From positions 1-12,708 of the forward strand of contig JAKIUH010000080.1 of the NCBI GenBank assembly GCA_021647685.1: a stretch of 12,708 nt of DNA. Reading direction: 5' to 3'. The notes below the pieces were generated by a model. The model was not told the DNA's origin. It saw only the letters and a list, made by a program, of their open reading frames with translations, and made no database searches. The stretch comes from Bacteroidales bacterium (GTDB taxonomy: Bacteria > Bacteroidota > Bacteroidia > Bacteroidales > NBLH01). Positions 5,225-12,708 of the stretch are shown one piece after another. Both the position numbers and the translations under genes were made by a program. Each line of letters starts with the position of its first letter. The first letter of the stretch is position 1.

Positions 5225-5989
5225 ATGAATAAACAAAAGTATTTTCAATTTAAACTTTTTCCGCAAAAACAGGCTATTCTGCACTTTGTAAGCACAAAGC
5301 ACTTTGGTAATATGAGCCTGTTTACTGCTATTAATCAACAAACGGTAATTGAAAACCGTAAAAAGTTAGCGAGCACCTTAGGTATTGATATCAATAATTT
5401 TGTTTTTCAACAACAAGTACACGGAACAAAATGTACAAGCATAAGTGCTTCGGATAAAGGAAAGGGAGTTTACAATTATGCCACTGCAATAAAAGACAAT
5501 GATGCCATGATTACACTAGAAAAAGGAATTTGCCTTACGGCAATGGCAGGCGATTGCGTTCCTCTTTTATTTTATGAGCCTGAGCAAAAAGCTATTGGTG
5601 TGGCTCATGCGGGTTGGCGAGGTACTTATAAAAAAATTGCACAAAAAACCATTGAAAAAATGAGCCTTGAATTTGGCTGTAAACCGGAAAATATTATTGC
5701 AGGAATAGGACCTTCGGTAGGTAGTGCAAATTATGAAGTAGATGATTTTGTTTATAATCAATTCAAAATGCATATTGATAATTTTGAGAAATTCTTTTCC
5801 AAAGGAAAAGAAAAAGGAAAATATTATTTGGATTTATGGGCGGCAAATAAAGAACAATTATTAGAAATGGGATTGAAAAGGGAAAATATTGAAATTTCGG
5901 GTTTGTGTTCTTTTGCCGAAAATGATTTGTTTTTTTCGGCAAGAAGAGGTGATAAAGAACGTTTTATGGCAGGGATAATGATTTTGTAA
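5225..5989 (+). CDS. pgeF: Peptidoglycan editing factor / laccase-domain (YfiH) protein
   Basis: This is a Cu-oxidase_4/YfiH family protein. In E. coli the homologue removes mis-incorporated L-serine from peptidoglycan precursors, and relatives act on purine nucleosides (phosphorolysis, deamination). The zinc ligands are visible when numbered from the chosen start: H66 in QQVHGTKC, C111 in AGDCVPLLF and H128 in VAHAGWRG. IAGIGPSVGSANYEV and SFAENDLFFSARRGDKERF are further family signatures. I place the start at the ATG at 5225 (MNKQKYFQF, 254 aa). The frame is open 16 codons further to an ATG at 5177, but that extension is not family-like. A near-consensus -7 box (TATATTCG, 5160-5167) lies upstream but without a clear -33. 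The gene is divergent from mrp. Confidence 0.93.
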   Translation: MNKQKYFQFKLFPQKQAILHFVSTKHFGNMSLFTAINQQTVIENRKKLASTLGIDINNFVFQQQVHGTKCTSISASDKGKGVYNYATAIKDNDAMITLEKGICLTAMAGDCVPLLFYEPEQKAIGVAHAGWRGTYKKIAQKTIEKMSLEFGCKPENIIAGIGPSVGSANYEVDDFVYNQFKMHIDNFEKFFSKGKEKGKYYLDLWAANKEQLLEMGLKRENIEISGLCSFAENDLFFSARRGDKERFMAGIMIL

Positions 5990-6079
5990 TGCCCCTTAAA
6001 TCCGCAAACTATATTCTACTGAAAATTTAAGGTATATCCATAAAATTATTTTAATTTTACAATTTTAATTAGCAATTTT

Positions 6080-6388
6080 ATGAGCAACAAAACACTTCAT
6101 CCAAAAGCAAAACATGCTTTAAATGCTGCATTGGCGGGAATTGTGATAATGGTTTCCATCCTTTTTGCACATTTGAAATGGGTGCTGATAGCAGGTACTT
6201 TTCTTAGTTTCGGGATGAGCATTTTTACTATGAGTATTGCAATTCAGTCTTTAAGGCTGATTAATCGCAATAAAGATACTTATCGCGGAGATAATATGGC
6301 ATGGATTGCTCTTATTTTAGGGATTTTGATATTTTTAATGACCATCCCATTTGTCATTCAGTTTGTAGGAGTTGTCTTAAAAAACTAA
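6080..6388 (+). CDS. Small three-helix inner-membrane protein, unknown function
   Basis: The 102-residue protein has three likely membrane helices, at about 14-32 (ALNAALAGIVIMVSILFA), 34-58 and 73-98 (MAWIALILGILIFLMTIPFVIQF). A polar loop rich in Asn, Lys, Asp and Arg (61-72) joins helices 2 and 3. There is no cleavable signal peptide. The short basic N-terminus (HPKAKHALN) suggests it faces the cytoplasm. I recall similar uncharacterised proteins in Bacteroidota but no function. Upstream is the AT-rich TTTTAATTTTAC, close to the Bacteroidota -7 pattern. It converges with the SUI1 gene, with 11 bp between the two stops, and no terminator hairpin is visible there. Confidence 0.75.
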   Translation: MSNKTLHPKAKHALNAALAGIVIMVSILFAHLKWVLIAGTFLSFGMSIFTMSIAIQSLRLINRNKDTYRGDNMAWIALILGILIFLMTIPFVIQFVGVVLKN

Positions 6389-6399
6389 ATTTCAAAACC

Positions 6400-6744
6400 T
6401 TATCCCCCCACTCGCTTCACCTTATAGCCTTCTTTTTTAAGAATTTCTATAATTTTATCGCGAAAATCACCTTGAATAAGAATTTCTCCTGCTTTTGCGG
6501 ACCCTCCAACACCGCACTTGGTTTTTAATATTTTAGCCAGTACTTTTAAATCATCATCAGTACCAACAAAGCCACTAATTAAAGTAACCGATTTTCCTTT
6601 ACGCCCTTTTTTATCAAGGCTTACTTTTAAATTTTGTTGTTGTGGCAGCAAAGTTTCTTGCTCTTCTTCTTTATCATATTCGTATTCAAAATCAGGATTT
6701 GTTGAATAAACCATTCCTAAACGTTCTTTCCAGTCCTTAGCCAT
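6400..6744 (-). CDS. yciH: YciH/SUI1-family translation factor
   Basis: This is a bacterial homologue of eIF1 (SUI1 fold), expected to act at the ribosome. In E. coli YciH is reported to influence initiation fidelity and stress translation. The 114-residue length is typical. A variable acidic N-terminus with a short Gln-rich stretch (residues 18-38) precedes the SUI1 domain. Key motifs are GRKGKSVTLISGF (47-59), the conserved KCGVGGSAK (76-84), GEILIQGDFRDKI (86-98) and the C-terminal GYKVKRVGG. It has its own candidate promoter in the 64-bp gap after the GH20 gene. Confidence 0.93.
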   Translation of the reverse strand: MAKDWKERLGMVYSTNPDFEYEYDKEEEQETLLPQQQNLKVSLDKKGRKGKSVTLISGFVGTDDDLKVLAKILKTKCGVGGSAKAGEILIQGDFRDKIIEILKKEGYKVKRVGG

Positions 6745-6770
6745 ATTACATTTTTTTTTAGGTTTTGATA

Positions 6771-6778
6771 CAAACTTA
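6771..6778 (-). promoter_or_regulatory. Candidate -7 promoter box for yciH
   Basis: TAAGTTTG on the minus strand matches the Bacteroidota -7 consensus TAnnTTTG exactly. It lies about 27 bp before the yciH ATG at 6744 and just after the GH20 stop. No good -33 TTG is found at the usual spacing. Confidence 0.4.
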
Positions 6779-6808
6779 ACAACTCTTTGAAAATTTCATA
6801 AATTTTAC

Positions 6809-9145
6809 TTAATCTACTGTAATTTCATCGGCAAAAACCCAAGCCTTATTTCCTGCACCACGATGCCATTCGGGGCAGTTAATCAGCGCATTGGCTTTCA
6901 CTTTCAAATATTTTGCTTTTTGAATTCCGGTTTCTAAGACAAAGCGCTTAATAATAACTCCTTTTTCTTTTGGTGAAATATCATTCTCTATTTCACCAAG
7001 TAATGAAAAGTTTTCACCATCATCCGAAACATAAAATGCAACCGATTTAGGTAAAAATATCCATGAGGACTGTTTTTGAAAAAATCCAACGGATAATTTG
7101 GTAAATTCTAATTTCTCAGGGAAAGTTAATACCACTTCCATATCTGTTCCGTAAAAGCCTTGCCAAAAACCATCATTGTAAAAATAACTACCGGTCATTC
7201 CATCGCTTAGCGTCAAACTGTCGTTTGCCGTATATTTTTTATAAGGGCTTAAATAGTGTACTTTTGCACCCAATGCTTTGTGTTTTGCTATCAGCCGTTC
7301 GGTAGATAAACCAATCATTTTACCGTTTTCAAACAGTGCAGCTTTAAGGATTAATGTTTTGCTGACATTAATGGGCTGTTGGTATCTATCCGAATTAACC
7401 GTAGGTTCCGTTCCGTCCAAAGTATAATGAATTTCAGGATGATAGCGTTCATTATACAATTCTACTTTCATTGTATCTTGATACAAAACGGGTTTTATTT
7501 CAATTACCGTTGTACCTTTTGAATAATTTAAACCCAAACACTCGTATCGTTTAAACTGGGTTTGCACGCGCTTATTAAAATCATCCCAATTAAGGCTGTC
7601 TTTTGGTGACCAAACTACTTCTGCCAATGCAGCCATACGCGGTAAAACCATATACTCAACATGCTCCGGACTTAAAATGAACTCTGTCCAAACATTTGCT
7701 TGTGCACCTAATATATGCTTGCCTTCCTCCTCATTTAATTTTTTCGGAACAGGTTCGTAAGCATATACTTTTTTTAATGTTGTGTAACCCCGGTTAGCTT
7801 CAGGCTCGATACGCGGATCTCCCTGATAATGATTAAAATAGCAATATTCTCCGGGAGTCATTATTACATCGTGTCCTTGTTGGGCTGCTGTAATTCCGCC
7901 GGCAATACCCCGCCACGACATTACTGTTGCTTCGGGTGCCAATCCGCCTTCCAAAATTTCGTCCCAACCGATAAGTTCTCTGCCGTGTGCAATTAAAAAC
8001 TTTTCGATGCGCTTTATGAAATAAGATTGCAGTTCTTCCACATTTTTTAAGCCTTCGTTTTTAATTCGTTTTTGGCAATAGCTACACTTCTTCCAAGGCT
8101 CTTTATTGGCTTCATCACCTCCAATATGAATATAATGTGAAGGAAACAATTCCATTACTTCGCTTAAAACATTTTCTAAAAATTCAAAGGTAGTTTCCCT
8201 TCCGGCACAATAAATTGCATTTACTTGATAAATTCCACCTGTGGGTACACTAATGGAATCACCGGTACAGGATAAATACGGATAAGCGGCTATTGCCGAG
8301 AGTACATGAGCGGGCATTTCTATCTCGGGAATTATGGTAATATATCTGTCTTGAGCATATTTAACAATTTCACGAATATCATCCTGAGTATAAAATCCGC
8401 CATAGGTTGCTTTTTCTCCCGGTCGGGCTGGTGGTCTTTCCCGCCAACTAACATTATTTCTGTTTACACGCCAAGCACCTATTTCAGTAAGTTTCGGGTA
8501 TTTTTTTATTTCAACTCGCCAGCCTTGATCATCTACCAAGTGCCAATGAAAGGTATTCATCTTATGCAAAGCAATTAAATCAATGTATTTTTTGATAAAT
8601 TCCTTCGAAAAAAAATGGCGCGATACATCAAGATGCATTCCTCGATATGAAAAGCGCGGATAATCAATAATGGAAACTGCTTGAATGGCAAAAGGAAGTT
8701 TAAGGTTTCCTTCGGAAAAGATTTCAGGAGGCATTAATTGGTAAATTGTTTGTAATCCATAAAACAAACCTACAGGTGTTTCGGCTTCCACAATTATTCC
8801 TTTTTTATCAACTTTTAATGTATAGGCTTCAGTATTTTTTAGCTTTTGCTTGCTTAGTTTAAATGTTATAAAATTATTTTTTTGAGATAAATCATTTACA
8901 GAAACAATTTCCGGTTCAAAACCGCTTGCTTTTTTAAAGGATGCAACCAAAAATCCGGCAATATTTTTTAAGCTTGCAGAATTTGTATCGATATATATCT
9001 GCGTATTTTTATTGACCTTAAAATAAGAATTTTCTTTTTTAAGATGAACCGGTTTAGGAATAATGGAGATTTCAGGAACTTCCACCTGCTTTTGGCAAGA
9101 AAATAAGAACAGGAATAAAGTAAGAAACAAGGCTGTTTTGTTCAT
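6809..9145 (-). CDS. GH20 beta-N-acetylhexosaminidase lipoprotein with C-terminal accessory domains
   Basis: This enzyme releases terminal GlcNAc/GalNAc from chitin fragments, N-glycans or peptidoglycan-derived sugars by substrate-assisted catalysis. A lipoprotein signal (residues 1-16, LFLFS before C17) places it in the envelope, probably periplasm-facing or surface-exposed. Domain order is: GH20b-like N-domain (about 25-155); catalytic TIM barrel (about 160-515); a short beta-domain with HYTLDGTEPT (573-582) like the chitobiase C-terminal/FN3-type domain (to about 625); and a discoidin-like F5/8-type C domain (about 640-778). In the barrel, SYRGMHLDVSRHFFS (166-180), WHLVDDQGW (201-209) and HIGGDEANKEPW (340-351) hold the substrate-binding residues and the catalytic pair D344-E345. 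GWDEILEGG and the Trp residues near 411 and 486 line the pocket. It starts 2 bp after the GH3-family gene and is almost certainly co-transcribed. Confidence 0.96.
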   Translation of the reverse strand: MNKTALFLTLFLFLFSCQKQVEVPEISIIPKPVHLKKENSYFKVNKNTQIYIDTNSASLKNIAGFLVASFKKASGFEPEIVSVNDLSQKNNFITFKLSKQKLKNTEAYTLKVDKKGIIVEAETPVGLFYGLQTIYQLMPPEIFSEGNLKLPFAIQAVSIIDYPRFSYRGMHLDVSRHFFSKEFIKKYIDLIALHKMNTFHWHLVDDQGWRVEIKKYPKLTEIGAWRVNRNNVSWRERPPARPGEKATYGGFYTQDDIREIVKYAQDRYITIIPEIEMPAHVLSAIAAYPYLSCTGDSISVPTGGIYQVNAIYCAGRETTFEFLENVLSEVMELFPSHYIHIGGDEANKEPWKKCSYCQKRIKNEGLKNVEELQSYFIKRIEKFLIAHGRELIGWDEILEGGLAPEATVMSWRGIAGGITAAQQGHDVIMTPGEYCYFNHYQGDPRIEPEANRGYTTLKKVYAYEPVPKKLNEEEGKHILGAQANVWTEFILSPEHVEYMVLPRMAALAEVVWSPKDSLNWDDFNKRVQTQFKRYECLGLNYSKGTTVIEIKPVLYQDTMKVELYNERYHPEIHYTLDGTEPTVNSDRYQQPINVSKTLILKAALFENGKMIGLSTERLIAKHKALGAKVHYLSPYKKYTANDSLTLSDGMTGSYFYNDGFWQGFYGTDMEVVLTFPEKLEFTKLSVGFFQKQSSWIFLPKSVAFYVSDDGENFSLLGEIENDISPKEKGVIIKRFVLETGIQKAKYLKVKANALINCPEWHRGAGNKAWVFADEITVD

Positions 9146-9147
9146 AA

Positions 9148-10671
9148 TCAGGATTTTTTAAGATTGTTTAACTCCAACAAGCGTTCAATATATTCACGAT
9201 GATTTGCCAAGCGCGGTACTTTATTCTGTCCTCCTAACTTTCCCCGCTCTTTCATCCAGTCATAAAATAAACCTTCGCGCGCAATTTCAATCTTGGGAAA
9301 AGCCAGAGAAATATCTTTGTAACGTTTTGCTTCGTAATCGGAATTAACCGATTTTAAGGTATTGTCTAAAATTTCGGCAAAATGTTCTAAATTATCCGGC
9401 ATTTTAGAAAATTCAAACAACCATTGATGTCCGCCGTTACGATTTTCGTTCATAAAAATAGGAGCTGCCGTGTATTCTTTTATTTCGGCACCGGTACGTT
9501 CACATGCTTTTTTGAGGGCAGTTTCGGCATTATCAATAATTAATTCTTCGCCAAATGCATTAATAAAATGTTTGGTGCGTCCGGTAATTTTAATCCGGAA
9601 AGGATATTTTGAAGTAAATTTTACGGTATCGCCAATCATGTATCGCCACAAGCCGCCGTTGGTTGATATAATCAGCGCATAATTTTTATCCAATTCAACA
9701 TCTTCTAAAGTTACGGTTTTAGGGTTTTCTTTATCGTATTCTTCCATAGGAAGAAACTCGTAAAAAATACCATAATCCAACATCAGCAACATTCCGTTTG
9801 AATCGGGATAATCTTGAATGGCAAAAAAACCTTCCGAAGCATTATAAGTTTCTAAATAATTCATATTGTCCGAAGGAATTATTTTTTTAAATTGTTCGCG
9901 ATAAGGAGTAAAACTCACTCCTCCGTGAACAAAAAGCTCTAAATTGGGCCAAACTTCTAAAAGATTATTTTTTCCGGTAATTTCTAAAATCCGTTTAAGT
10001 AAAACCAATGTCCATGAAGGTACACCGGAGATATTGGTAACATTTTCGACAATGATTGATTTTGCCATCAGCTTAATTTTTTGTTCACATTCATCCATTA
10101 AAGCAATTTTTTTCTCGGGCGTTTGCAACATTCGTACCCAAAAAGGCAGGTTTTCAATCAAAACAGCTGATAAATCACCATAGTAAAGCTCATTTTCATA
10201 TTTATTAATTTGTTGACTGCCACCAATTACCAAGGCTTTACCTGTAAAAATACTGTATCCGGGAAAATTGGTAGTGTAAAGCGCAATTACATCGCGCCCG
10301 CCCCTGAAATGACAATCTTCCAATGACTCTTTACTTACCGGTATAAATTTGCTTTTATCGGCAGTAGTTCCTGATGATTTGGCAAACCATTCTATTTCGG
10401 TAGGCCACAAAATATTTTGTTCTCCTTTACGTATGCGTTCAATATATTCGGTAAAATCATCGTAATTACGAATAGGTACACGTTTACGGTATTCCTCATA
10501 ATTTTTTATGGACGAAAAATCGTACTTTTTACCAAATTCTGTATTTTGTGCAGCTTTTAAAAGTCCGTAAAGTTGCTCGTACTGAACATTTTCAGGATAT
10601 TTTTCAAACAATTCAATTTGATTCATCCTTTTAATGGTTGCCCAGGATATTATAGAGTGTATTAGTGCCAT
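9148..10671 (-). CDS. GH3 (auxin-promoter-like) family acyl-adenylating protein
   Basis: This protein belongs to the GH3 family of the ANL adenylating superfamily. Plant members conjugate amino acids to hormones; bacterial members have no settled substrate. At 507 residues it is normal length for Bacteroidota GH3 proteins. The ATP-binding P-loop is AKSSGTTADKSKF (97-109). LETYNASEGFFAIQD is the second nucleotide motif, and IGDTVKFTSKYPFRIKITGR is the hinge before the C-terminal lid. GGQNKVPRLANHREYIERLL closes the protein as usual. The start MALIHSIISW fits family N-termini. It is first in a two-gene unit with the GH20 lipoprotein, 2 bp away. Whether that means a shared sugar/acyl pathway is unknown. 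The upstream -7 box overlaps a MITE-like element. Confidence 0.93.
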   Translation of the reverse strand: MALIHSIISWATIKRMNQIELFEKYPENVQYEQLYGLLKAAQNTEFGKKYDFSSIKNYEEYRKRVPIRNYDDFTEYIERIRKGEQNILWPTEIEWFAKSSGTTADKSKFIPVSKESLEDCHFRGGRDVIALYTTNFPGYSIFTGKALVIGGSQQINKYENELYYGDLSAVLIENLPFWVRMLQTPEKKIALMDECEQKIKLMAKSIIVENVTNISGVPSWTLVLLKRILEITGKNNLLEVWPNLELFVHGGVSFTPYREQFKKIIPSDNMNYLETYNASEGFFAIQDYPDSNGMLLMLDYGIFYEFLPMEEYDKENPKTVTLEDVELDKNYALIISTNGGLWRYMIGDTVKFTSKYPFRIKITGRTKHFINAFGEELIIDNAETALKKACERTGAEIKEYTAAPIFMNENRNGGHQWLFEFSKMPDNLEHFAEILDNTLKSVNSDYEAKRYKDISLAFPKIEIAREGLFYDWMKERGKLGGQNKVPRLANHREYIERLLELNNLKKS

Positions 10672-10693
10672 AATTTAGTATTGATTTTGTGAA

Positions 10694-10701
10694 CAAAGTT
10701 A
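10694..10701 (-). promoter_or_regulatory. Candidate -7 promoter box for the GH3-GH20 operon
   Basis: TAACTTTG on the minus strand is an exact TAnnTTTG match, 22 bp before the GH3 ATG at 10671. Its first bases belong to the left end of the inverted-repeat element at 10699-10835. The only clear upstream TTTG is about 27 bases away, further than usual. Confidence 0.4.
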
Positions 10702-10835
10702 ACCCACATTATTCACCGCTTTTAGTTACAAAGCCCTCGAAATACAATAGTATTCCTTCCGGTTTCGATGCCTTAGTTCTGCATAAAGCTAATTCCTTGA
10801 ACTTTTCTTATGCAAAGCATAATAATGCGGGTTAA
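10699..10835. repeat. 137-bp MITE-like element with 15-bp inverted ends
   Basis: The left end TTAACCCACATTATT (10699-10713) and right end AATAATGCGGGTTAA (10821-10835) are reverse complements at 14 of 15 positions. The interior has small hairpins: AATAC-aata-GTATT (10741-10754) and TTATGC-aaa-GCATAA (10808-10822, overlapping the right end). It also has a looser TCGAAA/TTTCGA pair. No coding capacity is visible. It fills much of the 320-bp divergent gap 10672-10991. The remainder (10836-10991) is very AT-rich and should hold the cvpA promoter, but I see no exact TAnnTTTG there. Confidence 0.55.
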
Positions 10836-10991
10836 AAATACTCATTAAAATTCATACAGGAATTGTTTTTTTAAAGAAAATATTAAAAAATCAAAGTTTA
10901 TTTATATTTTTACACTTAAAAATTAGAAATTATAGTTTGGTAAATTGTTAAAAAAATTTAAACCGGCAATTTAAACCTTAATTAATCAGCA

Positions 10992-11585
10992 ATGGATGTT
11001 TATATTGATAAGCATATAAGTATTTTCGATTTTATTATTGCAGGAATTATGCTTTGGAGTTTCTACAAAGGATATATGCAAGGTTTTATTGTTCAAACAA
11101 TTGCACTTTTTGTTTTGCTTGCCGGAGTATTTGTAGGCTCTAAAGTTTCCATGTCTATCTATTACATGGTAATGGATAAATCAGTAGTGGCACTGCCTAA
11201 TTTTCCTGTAGTGGTTTTTGCCCTGATGTTTGGTTTTATTATTTTTGGTGCGGATTGGACTGCCCGTATTGTACAAAAACAAGTAGAATCTGTGCCTAAA
11301 CCAATTTCAACACGAGTACTTGGTGCATTTTTCGGAGGTGTTAAATACGCATTTATCATTAGTGTTTTTCTTTTATTTGTTGATAGAATTGATCAAAACG
11401 TACACATTATTCCAGATAATGAAAAATCCATTACCTTGTTTTATAAACCCTTTAAAGAATTTGCTCCCACCATATTACCGCGTCTAAAATTTGAAGCAAG
11501 AACACCGCCTCCCGCTGATTTTCCGGATGATGCAAAAGATATGGATATTGAAGAATTACCCGACTATAATGATATTGGACGATAA
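10992..11585 (+). CDS. cvpA: CvpA family membrane protein
   Basis: This is an inner-membrane protein of the CvpA (colicin V production) family. Members are needed for colicin V secretion in E. coli and are linked to envelope stress and bile tolerance in enteric bacteria; the molecular role is unsettled. There are four likely membrane helices at about 11-26, 31-50, 71-90 and 113-131. FYKGYMQGFIVQ (24-35) between helices 1 and 2 and RVLGAFFGGVKYAFIISV (108-125) into helix 4 are the conserved family segments. The last 50 residues form an acidic, Pro-rich cytoplasmic tail (PPPADFPDDAKDMDIEELPD). The length of 197 fits. Its stop overlaps the methyltransferase start as TAATG, so the two are translationally coupled. 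Confidence 0.92.
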   Translation: MDVYIDKHISIFDFIIAGIMLWSFYKGYMQGFIVQTIALFVLLAGVFVGSKVSMSIYYMVMDKSVVALPNFPVVVFALMFGFIIFGADWTARIVQKQVESVPKPISTRVLGAFFGGVKYAFIISVFLLFVDRIDQNVHIIPDNEKSITLFYKPFKEFAPTILPRLKFEARTPPPADFPDDAKDMDIEELPDYNDIGR

Positions 11586-12241
11586 TGATGCAGAATACTT
11601 TTGATTTTGGAACTGTAGCTCATCAATACGATGATTATTACCAATCGGATTTCGGAAAAAAAATAGACGAACTCGAAAAAGCGATTATCGAAAAATTTTT
11701 AAAGAATTTATCAATAAAAGAGATTCTTGAAATTGGCTGTGGAACAGGACATTGGACGGAGTTTTTTGTTCAAAAAGGTTTTTCGGTAAAGGCAATGGAT
11801 ATATCGGATAAAATGCTTGCTGTTGCAAAATCGAAGAACATGAAAAATACGTATTTTTTCCAAGGAGATGCTTTGAACCTAAGCATAGAAAACGAATCTG
11901 TTGAAAACATTATAGCCATTACCTCTTTAGAATTTACCGGAAATCAACAAAAAGCTTTTGATGAAATTTACCGGATATTAAAGCCGAGAGGATATTTTAT
12001 TTGTGCCGGACTAAACGAAACATCTGAATTTTGGAAGGATAAAAAGGAGGACATAGTCTATAAAAATGCCAATTTTTTAAATAAAACCAAATTGCAAGAA
12101 CAATTTTCAAAATTTGGGAATCCTGTGCTCAGAGCAGCGGTTATTATTGAAAACACTGTTTTCTGCGATGAAAAATATTCGGAAGATGAAAAACTAAACA
12201 AAGGAGCATTTATTGCAGGAGTGGTTCAGAAAATATGGTAA
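11585..12241 (+). CDS. Class I SAM-dependent methyltransferase
   Basis: This is a cytoplasmic methyltransferase of the Methyltransf_11/UbiE-like class with unknown substrate. Motif I is ILEIGCGTGHW (47-57), which binds SAM. The motif II acidic residue is D72 in VKAMDISDKMLAVA. QGDALNLSIENESVENIIA is the post-II region, and FDEIYRILKPRGYFICAG is the post-III strand typical of Methyltransf_11. The 218-residue length is usual. Two ATGs lie in tandem (11585 and 11588). The first overlaps the cvpA stop, favouring coupled translation, and the second differs by only one residue. Genes for a thiamine-binding-type protein and a threonine aldolase follow on the same strand, without suggesting a substrate. 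Confidence 0.9.
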   Translation: MMQNTFDFGTVAHQYDDYYQSDFGKKIDELEKAIIEKFLKNLSIKEILEIGCGTGHWTEFFVQKGFSVKAMDISDKMLAVAKSKNMKNTYFFQGDALNLSIENESVENIIAITSLEFTGNQQKAFDEIYRILKPRGYFICAGLNETSEFWKDKKEDIVYKNANFLNKTKLQEQFSKFGNPVLRAAVIIENTVFCDEKYSEDEKLNKGAFIAGVVQKIW

Positions 12242-12289
12242 TTAAATATTCAAGATTTCATCACATATTCAACATCAAACAAATAAAAA

Positions 12290-12532
12290 ATGACCATTTC
12301 ATTAGAAATCAGCTTATACCCTTTTGCCGATAAATATCCTGAAGAGGTAAATCATTTTTTGGAAAATATTTACCGGCAAAAAAATTTAAAAATTGAAACA
12401 AACAGTATGAGTACTATAATTGTAGGTGAATATCACAAAATTATGTCTTTAATGAATACGGAAATGTTTCGCTTTTTTGAAAACAACAAAGCAGTTTTTA
12501 TACTAAAAATATCAAACGGTTGTGTGATTTAA
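12290..12532 (+). CDS. Thiamine-binding (YkoF/MTH1187-like) family protein, 80 aa
   Basis: This single-domain alpha/beta protein resembles the MTH1187/YkoF superfamily, in which B. subtilis YkoF binds thiamine/hydroxymethylpyrimidine. The pattern fits: strand MTISLEISLYPF (1-12), helix YPEEVNHFLENI, strand LKIETNSMSTIIVGEY (33-48) with the conserved T-N-x-M-S-T, helix IMSLMNTEMFRFF, and strand KAVFILKISNG (67-77). It is slightly shorter than the usual 85-100 residues but ends after the last expected strand. It starts 48 bp after the methyltransferase and is probably in the same transcript. Ligand and role are inferred from family only; no thiamine-pyrophosphate riboswitch is visible. Confidence 0.7.
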   Translation: MTISLEISLYPFADKYPEEVNHFLENIYRQKNLKIETNSMSTIIVGEYHKIMSLMNTEMFRFFENNKAVFILKISNGCVI

Positions 12533-12534
12533 TT

Positions 12535-12542
12535 TATATTTG
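12535..12542 (+). promoter_or_regulatory. Candidate -7 promoter box for the threonine aldolase gene
   Basis: TATATTTG matches TAnnTTTG exactly and lies about 25 bp before the ATG at 12567, immediately after the preceding stop codon. The nearest upstream TTG (12520-12522) is only 12 bases away, so the -33 element is doubtful. Confidence 0.4.
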
Positions 12543-12566
12543 CTGTCCAAATCAAAAAAATAATCC

Positions 12567-12708
12567 ATGCTCATTTATAATTTTAAAAACGATTACAGCG
12601 AAGGGGCACACCCGGAAATACTTAAAGCACTAACAGACACAAACTATGATAAACAAGAAGGTAAAGGAGAAGAAGAATAATACAGCGAAGCTGAAAAAAA
12701 AAAAGTAG
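12567..12708 (+). pseudogene. ltaE: Start of a low-specificity L-threonine aldolase gene, interrupted by an in-frame stop and cut by the window end
   Basis: The N-terminus YNFKNDYSEGAHPEILKAL (residues 4-22) is characteristic of PLP-dependent low-specificity threonine aldolases, which split threonine/allo-threonine to glycine and acetaldehyde. The family continues with a QEGYGxDEYS-like segment. Here the frame reads QEGKGEEE, then TAA (12678-12680), then YSEAEKKKV in the same frame. Homology therefore resumes directly after the stop, as if one extra TAA codon were present (GAATAATAC for GAATAC). A Lys also replaces the expected Tyr in EGYG. The last bases include an 11-A run. This is either a real nonsense/microduplication mutation or sequence error at a contig end. 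The PLP lysine region lies beyond the window. Confidence 0.7.

Noticed and set aside
6301..6528. An open frame of 75 codons across the convergent gene ends.
   Set aside because: It overlaps the ends of two well-supported genes in other frames and has no recognisable domain.

Overview
The window looks like a fragment of a Bacteroidota (probably Bacteroidales-like) chromosome. It is AT-rich and its genes mostly lack Shine-Dalgarno sequences. Several genes are preceded by matches to the Bacteroidota -7 element TAnnTTTG. The gene set also fits: a Mrp ATPase without the CxxC motif, a GH3 (auxin-promoter-like) adenylating enzyme, a GH20 lipoprotein hexosaminidase, CvpA, and a YciH/SUI1 protein. The odd length, the gene cut at base 1 and the damaged gene at the last bases suggest a whole contig rather than a cut-out.

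Region 1 (about 1-1720, all minus strand) is mobile-element cargo, prophage or conjugative. From upstream to downstream it holds a 5'-truncated cell-wall hydrolase, a 72-aa coiled-coil protein, a 130-aa basic protein of unknown function, and the first 264 residues of a protein joining a MuF-C/BECR-like 'polyvalent protein' domain to a RecA-like P-loop ATPase. The last three are packed as an operon.

Region 2 (about 1680-2398) is a 0.7-kb non-coding block made almost entirely of inverted repeats. It has three or four copies of a roughly 38-bp repeat in opposing orientations, a 218-bp imperfect palindrome with about 65-bp arms, and a second multi-hairpin unit that can draw as a cloverleaf. The hydrolase gene is broken exactly where the first repeat copy begins.

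Region 3 (2399-6744) is housekeeping. On the minus strand lie asd (lysine/threonine/methionine and diaminopimelate precursor), a stand-alone NifU C-terminal-type Fe-S protein and mrp. Between mrp and the Nfu gene is a terminator- or attenuator-like hairpin. Divergent from mrp is pgeF, then a small three-helix membrane protein convergent with a yciH/SUI1 gene.

Region 4 (6809-10671, minus) is a tight two-gene unit: the GH3-family protein followed 2 bp later by a four-part GH20 beta-N-acetylhexosaminidase lipoprotein. Upstream is a 137-bp MITE-like element with 15-bp inverted ends beginning TTAA. The best -7 box for the GH3 gene straddles its left edge.

Region 5 (10992-12708, plus) holds cvpA, a class I SAM methyltransferase translationally coupled to it, a thiamine-binding-family (YkoF/MTH1187-like) protein, and the start of a low-specificity threonine aldolase gene that meets an in-frame stop just before the sequence ends.

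The strongest candidates for something new are the BECR-domain/ATPase fusion at the left edge and the multi-hairpin repeat block beside it. No tRNA, rRNA or CRISPR array was seen.
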